Shown: piece after piece, positions 7,394-16,256 of the stretch
Numbering within the stretch: the first letter of the stretch is position 1
How the letters are laid out: each line of letters opens with the position of its first letter
Assembly (NCBI RefSeq): GCF_016811235.1
Contig: NZ_JAFBID010000073.1
Location: forward strand, 1 to 34,306
DNA from: Microvirga arabica
GTDB lineage: Bacteria > Pseudomonadota > Alphaproteobacteria > Rhizobiales > Beijerinckiaceae
Direction: 5' to 3'
Length of the DNA: 34,306 bases
Notes under the pieces: generated by a model
What the model was told of the DNA's origin: nothing
The model's database searches: none
Seen by the model: the letters and a program-made list of their open reading frames with translations, nothing else
Made by a program: the position numbers and the translations under genes

Positions 7394-8692
7394 TCAGGAG
7401 CGGGCCTCGGGCAATGTCACGGTGAACCGCGCCCCTTGGCCTGGCTCGCTGGTGATGTCGAAATGGCCCCGGTGGCGATTGACGATGTGCTTGACGATGG
7501 CGAGGCCCAATCCTGTCCCGCCCTTGTCGCGGCTCTGCGCCACATCGGCCCGGTAGAACCGCTCCGTCAGGCGCGGCAGGTGCTCGGGCGCAATGCCCGG
7601 TCCGTAATCCCGAACGGTAAATGTGACATGCGGCCCCTGCTCGCCATGGGAGGCCCCGATGCTGTCAATCTCCACGTCCACCCTGCCACCGCTCTCGCCG
7701 TATTTCACGGCATTCTCGATCAGGTTCTCCGCCACGCGCAGGAGTTCGTCCCGGTCGCCGCGCACCAGGATAGGCTGCCCGGACAACTTGGTCTGGATGA
7801 CCACGCCCCTCTCACGGGCCATGGGCGACAGGGTTTCGACCATCTGGGCCGCGATGGAGGCGAGATCGACATTCTGGGTCGGCGAGAGATGGGCCCGCAT
7901 CTCGATGCGTGACAGGGACAGGAGATCGTCGATCAGGCGCTTCATGCGCTGCGCCTGCCCTTTCATGATGTCGAGGAAGCGCTCCCGGGCCTTCACATCG
8001 TCACGGGCGGGGCCCTGCAGGGTTTCGATGAAACCGAGCACCGAGGCCAGCGGGGTGCGCAGCTCATGGCTTGCATTGGCCACGAAATCGGCCCGCATGG
8101 CCTCAAGGCGGCGGGCCGAGGTGAGATCGCGGAAGAACAGGACGACCCCGGCCTGAACCCCTGTGCCGGGCGCATCGGCCTGGAGGGGACCGATATGGAC
8201 CTCGAAGGTGCGCTCGGTGGGAACCCGTTCCGAATATTCCACCTTCAGGGGCTCGCCTTTGTCCAGAACCCTCTGGATGCCGTCGAGCACGTCGGGGCTG
8301 CGGAGTGCAAAAGACAAAGGGTGTCCGGTCTTCAATCCGCTCAGGAGCCCGTAGGCGGCCTTGTTGGCCTCGATGACCACGGCGCGCTGATCCACCAGAA
8401 TGACCGGGTCGGGGATCTGGGCCAGGACCGCCTCGGCAACGCTCGATTGCTGGGGTTTGCTGGGCTGCGACCGAACTCCGACCCCGAGGCTGCGCTTCGG
8501 GCTGGCAACCATAAAGCCGGCGATGATGGCGATGGCAGCCCAGAACAGAAGCCAGGCATCTCCACTGCCCCGGACCAGCGCGACCACCACCATGACGAAG
8601 CATGTGACCACTGCGGCCCGCAGGGCTGCATCACGCAGAAGCGTGGCGCCCTGGATTTTGGATTCCGGCCTCGGATCGTCGGGATCGCTCAT
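7394..8692 (-). CDS. phoR: Phosphate regulon sensor histidine kinase PhoR
   Basis: Membrane-bound kinase that phosphorylates PhoB under phosphate limitation. The 432 residues have a short cytoplasmic N-terminus and two adjacent membrane helices (about 23-41 and 46-63) with almost no periplasmic loop, as usual for PhoR, which senses the Pst-PhoU state rather than phosphate itself. A PAS domain (about 85-190) follows. The HisKA domain carries H209 (ANASHELRTPL), and the HATPase domain has an N-box NLIENAVKYG, G1 DYGPGI and G2 GGTGLGLAIVKH. It lies upstream of the Pho box, so it may have separate expression. The 57-base gap from the upstream membrane gene allows co-transcription. Confidence 0.94.
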   Translation of the reverse strand: MSDPDDPRPESKIQGATLLRDAALRAAVVTCFVMVVVALVRGSGDAWLLFWAAIAIIAGFMVASPKRSLGVGVRSQPSKPQQSSVAEAVLAQIPDPVILVDQRAVVIEANKAAYGLLSGLKTGHPLSFALRSPDVLDGIQRVLDKGEPLKVEYSERVPTERTFEVHIGPLQADAPGTGVQAGVVLFFRDLTSARRLEAMRADFVANASHELRTPLASVLGFIETLQGPARDDVKARERFLDIMKGQAQRMKRLIDDLLSLSRIEMRAHLSPTQNVDLASIAAQMVETLSPMARERGVVIQTKLSGQPILVRGDRDELLRVAENLIENAVKYGESGGRVDVEIDSIGASHGEQGPHVTFTVRDYGPGIAPEHLPRLTERFYRADVAQSRDKGGTGLGLAIVKHIVNRHRGHFDITSEPGQGARFTVTLPEARS

Positions 8693-8749
8693 GGAACGGG
8701 AGGTCTCGAAGGGGTTGCCCGCCTTCTTTAAGGCAGGCGCCGGCAGGTG

Positions 8750-9823
8750 TCATCTCCCGCCAAGCTCCACCCCGGCGACCTCGTCCTCATCGGGCTTAAA
8801 GGAGAGCCGGGCCGCCCGGATGCGGTTGCGGATCTCGTAGCCGCCGAGAAGCGCGAGAGCGATCACGAAGGGAATGAGGTAGTAGCACAGGCGGTAGAGA
8901 AGCAGCGCCCCCAGGACAGGCTCGCGCGGATAGCTTGAGAGGGCGAGAAGAATCGTCGCCTCGAAGACGCCCAAGCCGCCCGGCGCATGGCTCGCCACTC
9001 CTAGCATGACGGCAAAGATGTAGACCGCCACGAAGGTCTCGAAGTTGAGACCATGCCCGCCCGGCAGGAGCACGAAGAGAACGCCCGCACCGGCGCAGAC
9101 ATCGGCTGCGCCGATCAAGATCTGCGCAATCGACAGGCGAAAGCCCGGGAGCTCCAGCTTCCAGCCCTGAATCTTGACGGAGCGGCGCTTGAGCGAGACC
9201 CACACCAGGTAGGCAGCGACGAAAACGGCAGCGCCCAACCCGACGAGCTGGTTCATCCAGATATGGGTGTAGACGAGGCTTGCCAGCTCGTCGGCCTTGC
9301 TGATCAGGCTCCAGGCGAGCACGAGGGCCATGCCAAGCCAGAAGGTGACGCCGGCGATCACGGTGAGGCTTGCCACCCGTCCGGGCTTCACGCCCTTGGG
9401 CGAGTAGATCCAATAGCGGACAGTTCCAGCTGTGAGCAGCGGGAACCCCAGGGTGAAGCTCACCGCATAGCTCGTGAAGGAGGCGAGCGCCGTGGTGCGG
9501 TAGGGAATCTGCAGCTTGAGCTGGCGTAGCGCGATGGCGTCGTAGCATGTCAGCAGGCCGTAACTGATGGCGGTGAAGAGCACCGCCAGTCCGATCTGTC
9601 GAAGGCTCGCGGCCGTGAACGCGGATTTTAGCTCGTTGACGTCGATATCGGATACGATGTGCCAGAGAACGACAAGCGAAGCGCCGAACAGGAGAATGCT
9701 CGCGGCCATCCCGATCCAGGCAAACCGACGGGAGCGGCGCTCCTTCGGATGCAGGGCCTCGGCAGATGACATCTCCGGTGGGGGCACCGGCTTGGGACTC
9801 ATATCGTTCATGAAAACCGTCAA
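8750..9823 (-). CDS. LPG-synthase-type transmembrane (MprF flippase-like, UPF0104) protein
   Basis: Integral membrane protein of the family formed by the N-terminal half of MprF, the lysyl-phosphatidylglycerol synthase/flippase. The 357 residues carry about eight hydrophobic helices from about residue 35 to 335, with the family patterns GTVRYWIYSPKGV and GVASHAPGGLGVFEATILLAL. The soluble aminoacyl-transferase half of MprF is absent, so it is more likely a lipid or metabolite transporter of unknown substrate. The start is uncertain: TTG 9823 has a close GAGG, while ATG at 9811 or 9802 are alternatives. It is read in the same direction as phoR, which it precedes. Confidence 0.8.
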   Translation of the reverse strand: MTVFMNDMSPKPVPPPEMSSAEALHPKERRSRRFAWIGMAASILLFGASLVVLWHIVSDIDVNELKSAFTAASLRQIGLAVLFTAISYGLLTCYDAIALRQLKLQIPYRTTALASFTSYAVSFTLGFPLLTAGTVRYWIYSPKGVKPGRVASLTVIAGVTFWLGMALVLAWSLISKADELASLVYTHIWMNQLVGLGAAVFVAAYLVWVSLKRRSVKIQGWKLELPGFRLSIAQILIGAADVCAGAGVLFVLLPGGHGLNFETFVAVYIFAVMLGVASHAPGGLGVFEATILLALSSYPREPVLGALLLYRLCYYLIPFVIALALLGGYEIRNRIRAARLSFKPDEDEVAGVELGGR

Positions 9824-10073
9824 TCAGCCTCAGCGTAGGAAAGGCCGCATGATATGCGCGGGCTGTCCTGCATCTAGGCGCTGGCGAGGAGAACCGCCAG
9901 ACGCAGGCGGCCTTTTAATGGTTTCGCCGGACTGGCGCTACTCTTTGCGCTGAGAAAATGCACATTGGGGCGGATGTGGGTTGTCAGCCTCGAAAAAGGC
10001 CTACAACAATGCTTGCTTAAGCGAAGCCGGTTTGTGAGTGACTTTGGCCCTGTGGATGGCCCGGGAGTTCTGC

Positions 10074-11465
10074 GTGGATTTCAAGGATACAGAAACCCAG
10101 TATGCCGTTCTGGCGGAGTCCCTGCCCCAACTCGTCTGGTCATCTCGACCGGATGGATATGTCGACTATGTCAACCGCCGCTGGCGTGAATATACAGGCC
10201 GGTCAGGCGAGCAGATCCTTGGCGACGGATGGCAGAGCTCCGTTCATCCAGATGATCTGCCTCAAGTTCAGGACCATTGGAAGCGCTCCCTCGAATCCGG
10301 ACAGGCCTACGAATGGGAACACCGGATCAGGAGCGCCGCCGGAGATCACAAGTGGTTTCTGAGCCGTGCGATCCCGATCCAGGACCTCCCTGGGCAGATT
10401 ACCCGCTGGTTCGGCACAAGCACCAATATCGATGAGCAGAAGAAGAACGAAGAAGCCATACGGATGCTTGAGAGCCAATATCGCCTGGCTCTCGAGGCTG
10501 CCCATCTCGGAACCTGGCAGATCGATCTCGATAACCGCCAGATCACCTGGGATGAGGAAAGCTGCGCCCTCTACCGCATTCCTCACAACGGGTTGTATAG
10601 CCTTCCGCTCGAAGATGCCTTGAACATGATCCATCCCGAGGATCGGGAGGACGCGAAGGCGCGGATCGCCGCCGCCACCTCGCCGGATTCGGATGGCAAA
10701 TACGACAACCGCTACCGGGCGCAGCTTCCCGACGGGAGCCTGCGCTGGTTCCGCTCCCACGGACGGGCCCTTCACGTGCACGACGGCGGCACGCGCCGTG
10801 CCGTCAGCCTTTATGGCGTGATCAGCGACATCACGGAGCGCCAAGCCCTCGAAGAGGCCCAGAAGCTCCTGACCAGGGAACTCAATCATCGCGTGAAGAA
10901 CCTGTTCGCCATCGCGAACGGCATGGTGTCGATGACCGCTCGCACCGCCAAGGACCCCAAGGACATGGCGACAGCCCTGAGGGGGCGGCTCAGCGCCCTG
11001 TCGCGAGCCCATGAACTGGTCCAGCCGGCCTCCATAGCGGAGCCAGGCTCCGGCACCGATGTCGAGCTCTCCCGCCTGATCGAGGCTGTGCTCGAACCCT
11101 ACAGGCAGTCAAGTCAGAACAGGATTGTCATTGAAGGCCCCAGCGTTGCCGTGGGGTCCAATACAACGACGAGCCTTGCCCTGGTTCTGCATGAGCTTGC
11201 CACCAATGCTGCCAAATATGGCTGTCTCTCCTGTGCGGAGGGCGAGCTTACCATCCGCTGGACGCTCGAGGGCGATGACGTGAGCCTCCTCTGGACCGAA
11301 AGCGGGGGACCGACAATTGACGGCCCTCCAGGCTTCGAAGGATTCGGCACGCAATTGTCCCAGAGGAGCATCGCCGGGCAGCTCGGCGGGACCCTCGAGC
11401 GGGAATGGCGGCCGGAGGGCCTGCGCGTTCATATGATCATGCCCCTCAACCGGCTGAGCGCCTGA
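10074..11465 (+). CDS. PAS-domain HWE-family sensor histidine kinase
   Basis: Sensory kinase with two PAS/PAC units (about residues 10-125 and 130-265), no evident membrane segment, then an HWE-type catalytic region. The phospho-acceptor is H272 in RELNHRVKNLFAIANGM, the N-box is ELATNAAKYG, and the defining W-x-E is LLWTESGGP, followed by GFGTQLSQRSIAGQLGG. HWE kinases in Alphaproteobacteria serve light sensing or the general stress pathway (PhyR-NepR), but no such partner or response regulator is nearby. GTG 10074 is preferred because GGGAG lies six bases upstream; GTG 10038 and ATG 10056 are in frame. cobU begins seven bases later, suggesting one transcript. Confidence 0.87.
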   Translation: MDFKDTETQYAVLAESLPQLVWSSRPDGYVDYVNRRWREYTGRSGEQILGDGWQSSVHPDDLPQVQDHWKRSLESGQAYEWEHRIRSAAGDHKWFLSRAIPIQDLPGQITRWFGTSTNIDEQKKNEEAIRMLESQYRLALEAAHLGTWQIDLDNRQITWDEESCALYRIPHNGLYSLPLEDALNMIHPEDREDAKARIAAATSPDSDGKYDNRYRAQLPDGSLRWFRSHGRALHVHDGGTRRAVSLYGVISDITERQALEEAQKLLTRELNHRVKNLFAIANGMVSMTARTAKDPKDMATALRGRLSALSRAHELVQPASIAEPGSGTDVELSRLIEAVLEPYRQSSQNRIVIEGPSVAVGSNTTTSLALVLHELATNAAKYGCLSCAEGELTIRWTLEGDDVSLLWTESGGPTIDGPPGFEGFGTQLSQRSIAGQLGGTLEREWRPEGLRVHMIMPLNRLSA

Positions 11466-11471
11466 CCGGCC

Positions 11472-12017
11472 ATGCCCTCCTACCGTCGCGTCCTGATCCT
11501 GGGCGGAGCGCGCTCCGGCAAGAGCCGCACTGCCCTGCAGCTTGCCGAGCAATCGTCATCACAACGGATCTATGTGGCGACGGCGCAGGCCTTCGACGAT
11601 GAGATGCGCGAGCGCATCGCTCTCCATCGCCAGGAGCGCAACCATTCCTGGCAGACGGTGGATGCTCCCCTGGAACTATCGCAGGCCATCCAGGCTCAAA
11701 CGCGTCCCGAGAAGGTCGTGCTCGTCGACTGCCTGACCCTCTGGCTCTCCAACATCGTGCTCGCCGAGCGCGACCCGTCCCGCGAGGCCGATCAGTTGAT
11801 CGGCACGATTCGGGAGGCCCAGGGCCCCCTTATTTTGGTGTCGAACGAAGTGGGCCAGGGCATCGTGCCGTCGACCCCTCTTGGGCGGTCCTTCCGCGAC
11901 GGGCAGGGGCGCCTGAACCAGCGGATCGCGGAAGCCTGCGATGCGGTCGTCTTCGTGGCCGCGGGCTGCCCGATCCTGCTCAAGCCGGCCCCTCCCCTGG
12001 ATCTGAGATTGGCCTGA
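11472..12017 (+). CDS. cobU: Adenosylcobinamide kinase / adenosylcobinamide-phosphate guanylyltransferase
   Basis: Bifunctional enzyme (CobU, called CobP in aerobic-pathway organisms) that phosphorylates adenosylcobinamide and attaches GMP, preparing the nucleotide loop of cobalamin. The 181-residue product has the P-loop GGARSGKS (about 11-18), the ALHRQER...SWQTVDAPLEL segment containing the guanylylated His region, VLVDCLTLWLSN, and the EVGQGIVP and GRLNQRIAEACDAVVFVAAGCPI signatures. Length is normal. It sits seven bases behind the HWE kinase gene and is convergent with a BtuF-like protein. No other cobalamin genes are visible, so the rest of the pathway must be elsewhere. Confidence 0.93.
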   Translation: MPSYRRVLILGGARSGKSRTALQLAEQSSSQRIYVATAQAFDDEMRERIALHRQERNHSWQTVDAPLELSQAIQAQTRPEKVVLVDCLTLWLSNIVLAERDPSREADQLIGTIREAQGPLILVSNEVGQGIVPSTPLGRSFRDGQGRLNQRIAEACDAVVFVAAGCPILLKPAPPLDLRLA

Positions 12018-12029
12018 GCACGGCCGCTT

Positions 12030-12884
12030 TCAGGGCAGCTTAGCCCTCGCTTCAGCTGACAAGGCCTCGATCATGGCAGGCGTCGAGGGGCCTCCGCAGA
12101 TCGTGAGACGCCCTGGAAGGGCCAGGCGCCGCCCGTGCGGCACGGCGACCGCCAGTGCGGGATGGGCGAACAGGGCCGTGCCGTTGTCGATCGCCTGCTG
12201 CGATCCTGCATCCACGAGCATGACGTCCGGGGGATCGGTGATAATCGCTTCCAGGCGCACAACGCCTCCGCTCATTCGGCCGAGAACGTCCTGGTGCAGG
12301 GTGAAGCCCATCTGCATCAGAACTTCGCTCAAGGGCGAACGGGCAGCCGTGACCCACCCTCCCCGCCCGTAGACCAGAATGCTGCGCTCTCTCGGGACAG
12401 TACCCTTGGCCTGATCCAAAGCTGCATCGATGCGGGCGATCAGGGCCTCACCGCGATGCGCATGGCCGAGCCTATTAGCCAGAAGCCGGATCTGCTCACG
12501 TCCCTCCGCCAGCCCTGTCCAGGGACCAAGCTGGAGAACGTCCAAGCCTTGCCGCTTCAGAACGGCTACCCGGTCCTGTTGGCCATAGGTGCCCGTCAGC
12601 ACGAGATCGGGCCTGCTGAACAGAAGGGCCTCCGCTCCGCCCTCGTTCAGGGGCAGACCTTCTGCCTGCCCGGCCAGGAACGAAATCGACGGGTCGCGGG
12701 CAAGCCGGCTCAAGGATGCGATCTGCTGGCGATCGGCCAGTGCCAGCAGCAGCTGGTCCGTGCAGAGGTTGAGGGAGGCAACCTGCTGCGGCTTCGGTTG
12801 AGCCACGGCCAGAGAGCCCATCCAAAGGCAGCCGATCAGCAAGGCCCCTCCAATACCGACACCTTGGCGAAGCAGTGACATCAT
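12030..12884 (-). CDS. BtuF-like ABC transporter substrate-binding protein
   Basis: Periplasmic binding protein of the TroA/BtuF superfamily, which delivers vitamin B12, haem or ferric siderophores to FecCD-type permeases. From ATG 12884 (284 residues) it starts with a signal peptide (MMSLLRQGVGIGGALLIG..., cleavage near AVAQ). The characteristic VASLNLCTDQLLLALADRQ, the ARPD-like FSRPDLVLTGTYG and a final TICGGPSTPAMIEAL follow. An upstream in-frame TTG at 12968 would spoil the signal peptide. No permease or ATPase gene is adjacent. The convergent cobU, 12 bases away, makes a cobamide substrate plausible but unproven. Confidence 0.8.
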   Translation of the reverse strand: MMSLLRQGVGIGGALLIGCLWMGSLAVAQPKPQQVASLNLCTDQLLLALADRQQIASLSRLARDPSISFLAGQAEGLPLNEGGAEALLFSRPDLVLTGTYGQQDRVAVLKRQGLDVLQLGPWTGLAEGREQIRLLANRLGHAHRGEALIARIDAALDQAKGTVPRERSILVYGRGGWVTAARSPLSEVLMQMGFTLHQDVLGRMSGGVVRLEAIITDPPDVMLVDAGSQQAIDNGTALFAHPALAVAVPHGRRLALPGRLTICGGPSTPAMIEALSAEARAKLP

Positions 12885-13252
12885 CGAAGCTACCTGTGAG
12901 ACATGTTTTCTGGATGCTGCGGTTTCACGATCAAAGCAGGCGGCATCACGCCATGGCAACCTGAGCAATTTCCTAGGTGCGGCGGAATGACCCGCGCATC
13001 ATAGTTAATCTTCAGCCCTTAGCGCGTCTTCGCTGTAATTTCTTTGAGAACACACGAGTTCTTTGGAGATTATCCCCCTTATCCGGATAGTTGCAAAAGG
13101 TCGCACATGGGAACAAAGTCCAAATTCACCGTTAAGCTGACCCATTCTGGACATATCTGACACGCACATACTCATCTCACTTGAACGAAGAACAACCGCA
13201 AACCTGTCGCGGCGCGGCAGTAAAGCGGCGCATTTCTAGGGGGCTTCTTCAT
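12885..13252. other. Divergent intergenic region, about 370 bases
   Basis: The gap separates the BtuF-like gene and the lytic transglycosylase gene, so both promoters should be here. It is less GC-rich than its flanks in the 13000-13180 part. I looked for a cobalamin riboswitch box on the minus strand and saw none. A short interrupted inverted repeat (AGAAC, 6 bases, GTTCT, near 13045-13061) is the only structure noted. No convincing ORF. Confidence 0.4.
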
Positions 13253-14410
13253 ATGCAAATTGCTCTGACGGCGTCTCGCGACGCATGCCAGCAGAAGGCT
13301 GTTTGCCTCGACTTCGAGCAGCACAGCGGCGATCAGGGCCGGTGCACGGCCCAGAAGCGTCCCACCCTTCAGGGAGGTCAGACCCTGCTCAACCTGACGA
13401 AGATGCTCGGCCTCGGCGCCTGCATGACACTGGCTCTCGGCACCGCCGCCATGCCCCAATCCGCCTCCGCCATGGAGCAGAAATCGGCTCTTCCGGCGGC
13501 GTTCGATGCCGGCGAGAAGGCCATCAAAATTCCGGCTCAGCACGGTGGCACGTTTGCCATGCAGGCAGGCGATGCCGCTCCGGCGGACCCGCTGGAAGCC
13601 ATCGTGGCTGTGGCGTCGGCCGAGGCCAGCCAGGCCGATCTGCAGAGGCAGATCATCCTGACCATCCCGTTGACCAATCCGACAACCCGGGCAGGCAGTG
13701 AAGATGACAAACCCGTCTCGCGGGAACTCACGGATTACATGGAATTCGAGGAAATGCGCGTGCCCGTGTGGATCGTGGATACGATCCTGCGCGCCTCCAA
13801 GATGACCGGCGCCGACCCCGTCTACATGATGGCTCTTGCCGACAAGGAGTCGAGCTTCCTGCCGGGCAACAAGGCCTCGACATCCTCGGCCGTAGGCTTG
13901 TTCCAGTTCATCACGAGCACATGGCTCGAGGTGGTGCGCTCCTTCGGGCCTGCCCACGGCTTGAATGCGGAAGCGCAGGCAATCGAGCGGATCGACGGCA
14001 AGCTCACCGTGTCGGACGAGACCATGCGCGAGCACATTCTCGGGCTGCGCCGCAATCCTTATATCTCGTCCCTCATGGCAGCCGAGATGATGAAGCGCGA
14101 CAAGGCAAAGATCGAGACGAGGCTTGGCCGCAAGCTCAATCGTTCCGAGTTCTACATGTCCCACTTCTTCGGCGTGGACAGTGCCAGCAAGTTCATCGCC
14201 CTGGTGGACGACACGCCCAAGAAGAGCGCACCCGCCGCCTTCCCGGCCGCGGCGAAGTCGAACAAGTCGCTGTTCTTCACGAAGGACGGCAAGAAGACCC
14301 GCCAGCTCAGCGTGGCCGAGGTCTACGGCAAGATCGACGACATGATCGATAAGCGCCTCAACCGCTATGGCGACGTCTCGACCCGCGTGGCCGGGGACCT
14401 TCCCTTCTGA
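13253..14410 (+). CDS. Lytic transglycosylase (SLT domain), periplasmic
   Basis: Murein-cleaving enzyme of the soluble lytic transglycosylase type. From ATG 13253 the product is 385 residues. A hydrophobic stretch at about residues 50-75 (MLGLGACMTLALGTAAMPQS) resembles a late signal or membrane anchor. The SLT domain follows (about 165-300), with the catalytic Glu at about residue 199 in ADKESSFLPG, then SSAVGLFQFITSTWLE and FYMSHFFGVDSASKFI. ATG 13253 is preferred over the in-frame TTG 13181 because an AGGGGG lies just upstream. Internal starts near 13403-13424 would place the hydrophobic stretch at the N-terminus and are a fair alternative. It overlaps the convergent MFS gene by 46 bases. 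Confidence 0.85.
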   Translation: MQIALTASRDACQQKAVCLDFEQHSGDQGRCTAQKRPTLQGGQTLLNLTKMLGLGACMTLALGTAAMPQSASAMEQKSALPAAFDAGEKAIKIPAQHGGTFAMQAGDAAPADPLEAIVAVASAEASQADLQRQIILTIPLTNPTTRAGSEDDKPVSRELTDYMEFEEMRVPVWIVDTILRASKMTGADPVYMMALADKESSFLPGNKASTSSAVGLFQFITSTWLEVVRSFGPAHGLNAEAQAIERIDGKLTVSDETMREHILGLRRNPYISSLMAAEMMKRDKAKIETRLGRKLNRSEFYMSHFFGVDSASKFIALVDDTPKKSAPAAFPAAAKSNKSLFFTKDGKKTRQLSVAEVYGKIDDMIDKRLNRYGDVSTRVAGDLPF

Positions 14411-15690
14411 TCGGACCCCTCGGCCTCCTCGCTCGGGTCCGGGTGAGGAGGCTGGGCCTCCCCTGTGTCGCGTTCCGCCCGCGGCGCCAAGCCAGCCGAT
14501 GCGGAACTCGTGGGGGCGATATCGGCAAAGCCGCCTTTAGCCGGCGGGCGCTGCACCCGGATGATCCGCATCACGATGAAGGCCGCGAGCCCTAAGGACG
14601 CCAAGGTCGCGTAGATGAAGAGCCCCTGAGGTCCGAGAACCTCCATGGCCACTGCCCCGAACAGGGGGCCGACCGTGACCCCGGCCGCCCAGGAGAACAG
14701 GAGGGTGCCGACGGTAGAAACGATCTGCCCCGGATCGACGATATCGCAGGCATGGGCCACGCAGACCGAGTAGATGCACAGGGCGAGGCCACCCCAGGCC
14801 GCAAACGACCACAGGATCAGCAGGTTCGCATTCTGCGCACTGGCCCAGAGGATCAGGAGCGACACCAGGCTCGTCCCTAAGGCCAGGCCTGCAATCACGT
14901 AGCGCCGGTCGGCACGGTCGGAGAGCCATCCGAGCGGCCATTGCATCGCGAGACTTCCCGCCTGCAGGGCGAAGAGAAGCGCCGCAGCCTGATCCTGGCT
15001 CAACCCGATGCTGACGCCGAATACCGGCGTGATGGCGATTACCGGCCCGTTGACGAGACCGACCACGAAGGCTCCGACCACCGCTGACGGGGCCGTGGCA
15101 AACAGCTTCCGGACTTCGATGCGCACGCCCTGCGGTGCGCTCGGCTCAGTCGTGGTCGTCGCCGCAATGGGGAGAAGCGAGAGCGTGATCAGCGCGCTCA
15201 CGGCCATGAACAGCCCGTCGGTGCGAATATCGCCGACGCTGATCCCGAGGGGGGACAGCATCAGGGCGACCTTGGTGCAGATCATGTAGATGGAAAGGAT
15301 CCGCCCGCGATGGCTCGACGTGGCCCGAGCGCTGATCCAGCCGTCAGTGACGGTGAAGATGCAGGCGAGCGTGATGCCCGTCAGCCCGCGCAGCAGGATC
15401 CAGGCAAAGGTCGAATGAGCCTGCGTCATGGCCAGGATCAGCACGGACACAACAGCCGCTAGGCTGGCGAAGGCCCTGATATAGCCCACATGGCGGATGA
15501 AGCTCGGGGCGAGGAAGCAGCCCGTCGAGAAGCCCACGCCATAAGCCGCCGCTACGACGCCGATAGAGGTGACGGAAATGCCCTCCGCCTGCATGCGCAG
15601 TGGCATCAGAGCCTGCAGAAGACCGTTCCCGGCCTGCAGGAGGGTCGTGGCGGCCGTGATGGTCCAGATCAGAGCAAGGGAGGAGTTCAC
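14365..15690 (-). CDS. MFS transporter
   Basis: Major facilitator superfamily protein with 12 predicted helices in about 400 residues, preceded by a very short N-terminus (MNSSLALIWTITAATTLLQAG). Features include GYIRAFASLAAV after helix 2 (MFS motif-A position), a central cytoplasmic loop with PSAPQGVRIEVRKL, and WLSDRADRRYVIAGLALG, the second motif A. It resembles the YcaD/Bcr-like drug or metabolite exporters, but the substrate cannot be told. The start is GTG 15690. The last 45 or so residues are hydrophilic and read through an inverted repeat and the 3' end of the convergent transglycosylase gene. Confidence 0.85.
   Translation of the reverse strand: MNSSLALIWTITAATTLLQAGNGLLQALMPLRMQAEGISVTSIGVVAAAYGVGFSTGCFLAPSFIRHVGYIRAFASLAAVVSVLILAMTQAHSTFAWILLRGLTGITLACIFTVTDGWISARATSSHRGRILSIYMICTKVALMLSPLGISVGDIRTDGLFMAVSALITLSLLPIAATTTTEPSAPQGVRIEVRKLFATAPSAVVGAFVVGLVNGPVIAITPVFGVSIGLSQDQAAALLFALQAGSLAMQWPLGWLSDRADRRYVIAGLALGTSLVSLLILWASAQNANLLILWSFAAWGGLALCIYSVCVAHACDIVDPGQIVSTVGTLLFSWAAGVTVGPLFGAVAMEVLGPQGLFIYATLASLGLAAFIVMRIIRVQRPPAKGGFADIAPTSSASAGLAPRAERDTGEAQPPHPDPSEEAEGSDQKGRSPATRVETSP
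14423..14452. repeat. Inverted repeat at the convergent gene ends
   Basis: GCCTCCTC (14423-14430) and GAGGAGGC (14445-14452) enclose 14 bases just after the transglycosylase stop. It can fold on either strand but lacks a T-run. On the minus strand it is translated as part of the MFS tail (HPDPSEEAE), like the intergenic palindromes of related genomes. Confidence 0.5.
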
Positions 15691-15847
15691 AATCGAATCG
15701 ACAATGCGGGGCGGCAGGCGCGAAGGTCACCAAGATAGAGAGCAGGTGACGCCCAAGATCAAGAGTCGATCCGATTCTGTGACGGTCTTTGGTCAGTTGG
15801 CATGCCCGGCCCCTTGGCCGGACACGCTCGCTGTTGCGCACAGGAGC

Positions 15848-16078
15848 CTACTGGCTCTGCCGGTCCTTCTGAAAGCTGGCGAAGAGGTAGAAGCCGTTGA
15901 ACCGCACGCCTTCCATGGCGGCTTTCCGGTCGAAGCCCAAGGGAGCATCTTGGCTCTGGACTCGCCCACCGAACTGCCAGTTCGGCTCCACGACGAAGGG
16001 AGGAACGGTGCGCTCCTCAGGAACGGCACAGACAAGGCCATCCAGTTTCGTACTTCGGAACAGATTATATGCGTACAT
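15848..16078 (-). CDS. Conserved-looking 76-aa hypothetical protein
   Basis: I do not assign a function. The 76-residue frame begins at ATG 16078 with a textbook AGGAG six bases upstream, which marks it as real among overlapping frames. The sequence starts MYAYNLFRSTKLDGLVCAVPEE, contains a single Cys and many aromatics, and ends GVRFNGFYLFASFQKDRQSQ. There is no signal peptide or membrane segment, so it is probably a small cytoplasmic protein. It is a lone gene between the MFS gene and ggt, both with their own start regions. Confidence 0.65.
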   Translation of the reverse strand: MYAYNLFRSTKLDGLVCAVPEERTVPPFVVEPNWQFGGRVQSQDAPLGFDRKAAMEGVRFNGFYLFASFQKDRQSQ

Positions 16079-16256
16079 GTCCTGCTCCTTTTCTCATGAC
16101 GAATCGTATCCTGCCCGACAACAGTGACAGGAGTGTGATATTGCAGCGCAGCATCAGCAGAATTTCTTCTCTTTCGGTGCCGAATGGAAGTGGCGCAAAG
16201 GGATGATCCTTTGTTAGGCTCGCCCTGTTTGACGGAATAGTCAGGGAGCGCGCCGA

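Noticed and set aside
12885..13252. Cobalamin riboswitch upstream of the BtuF-like gene
   Set aside because: The conserved B12-box sequence was not found on the minus strand.
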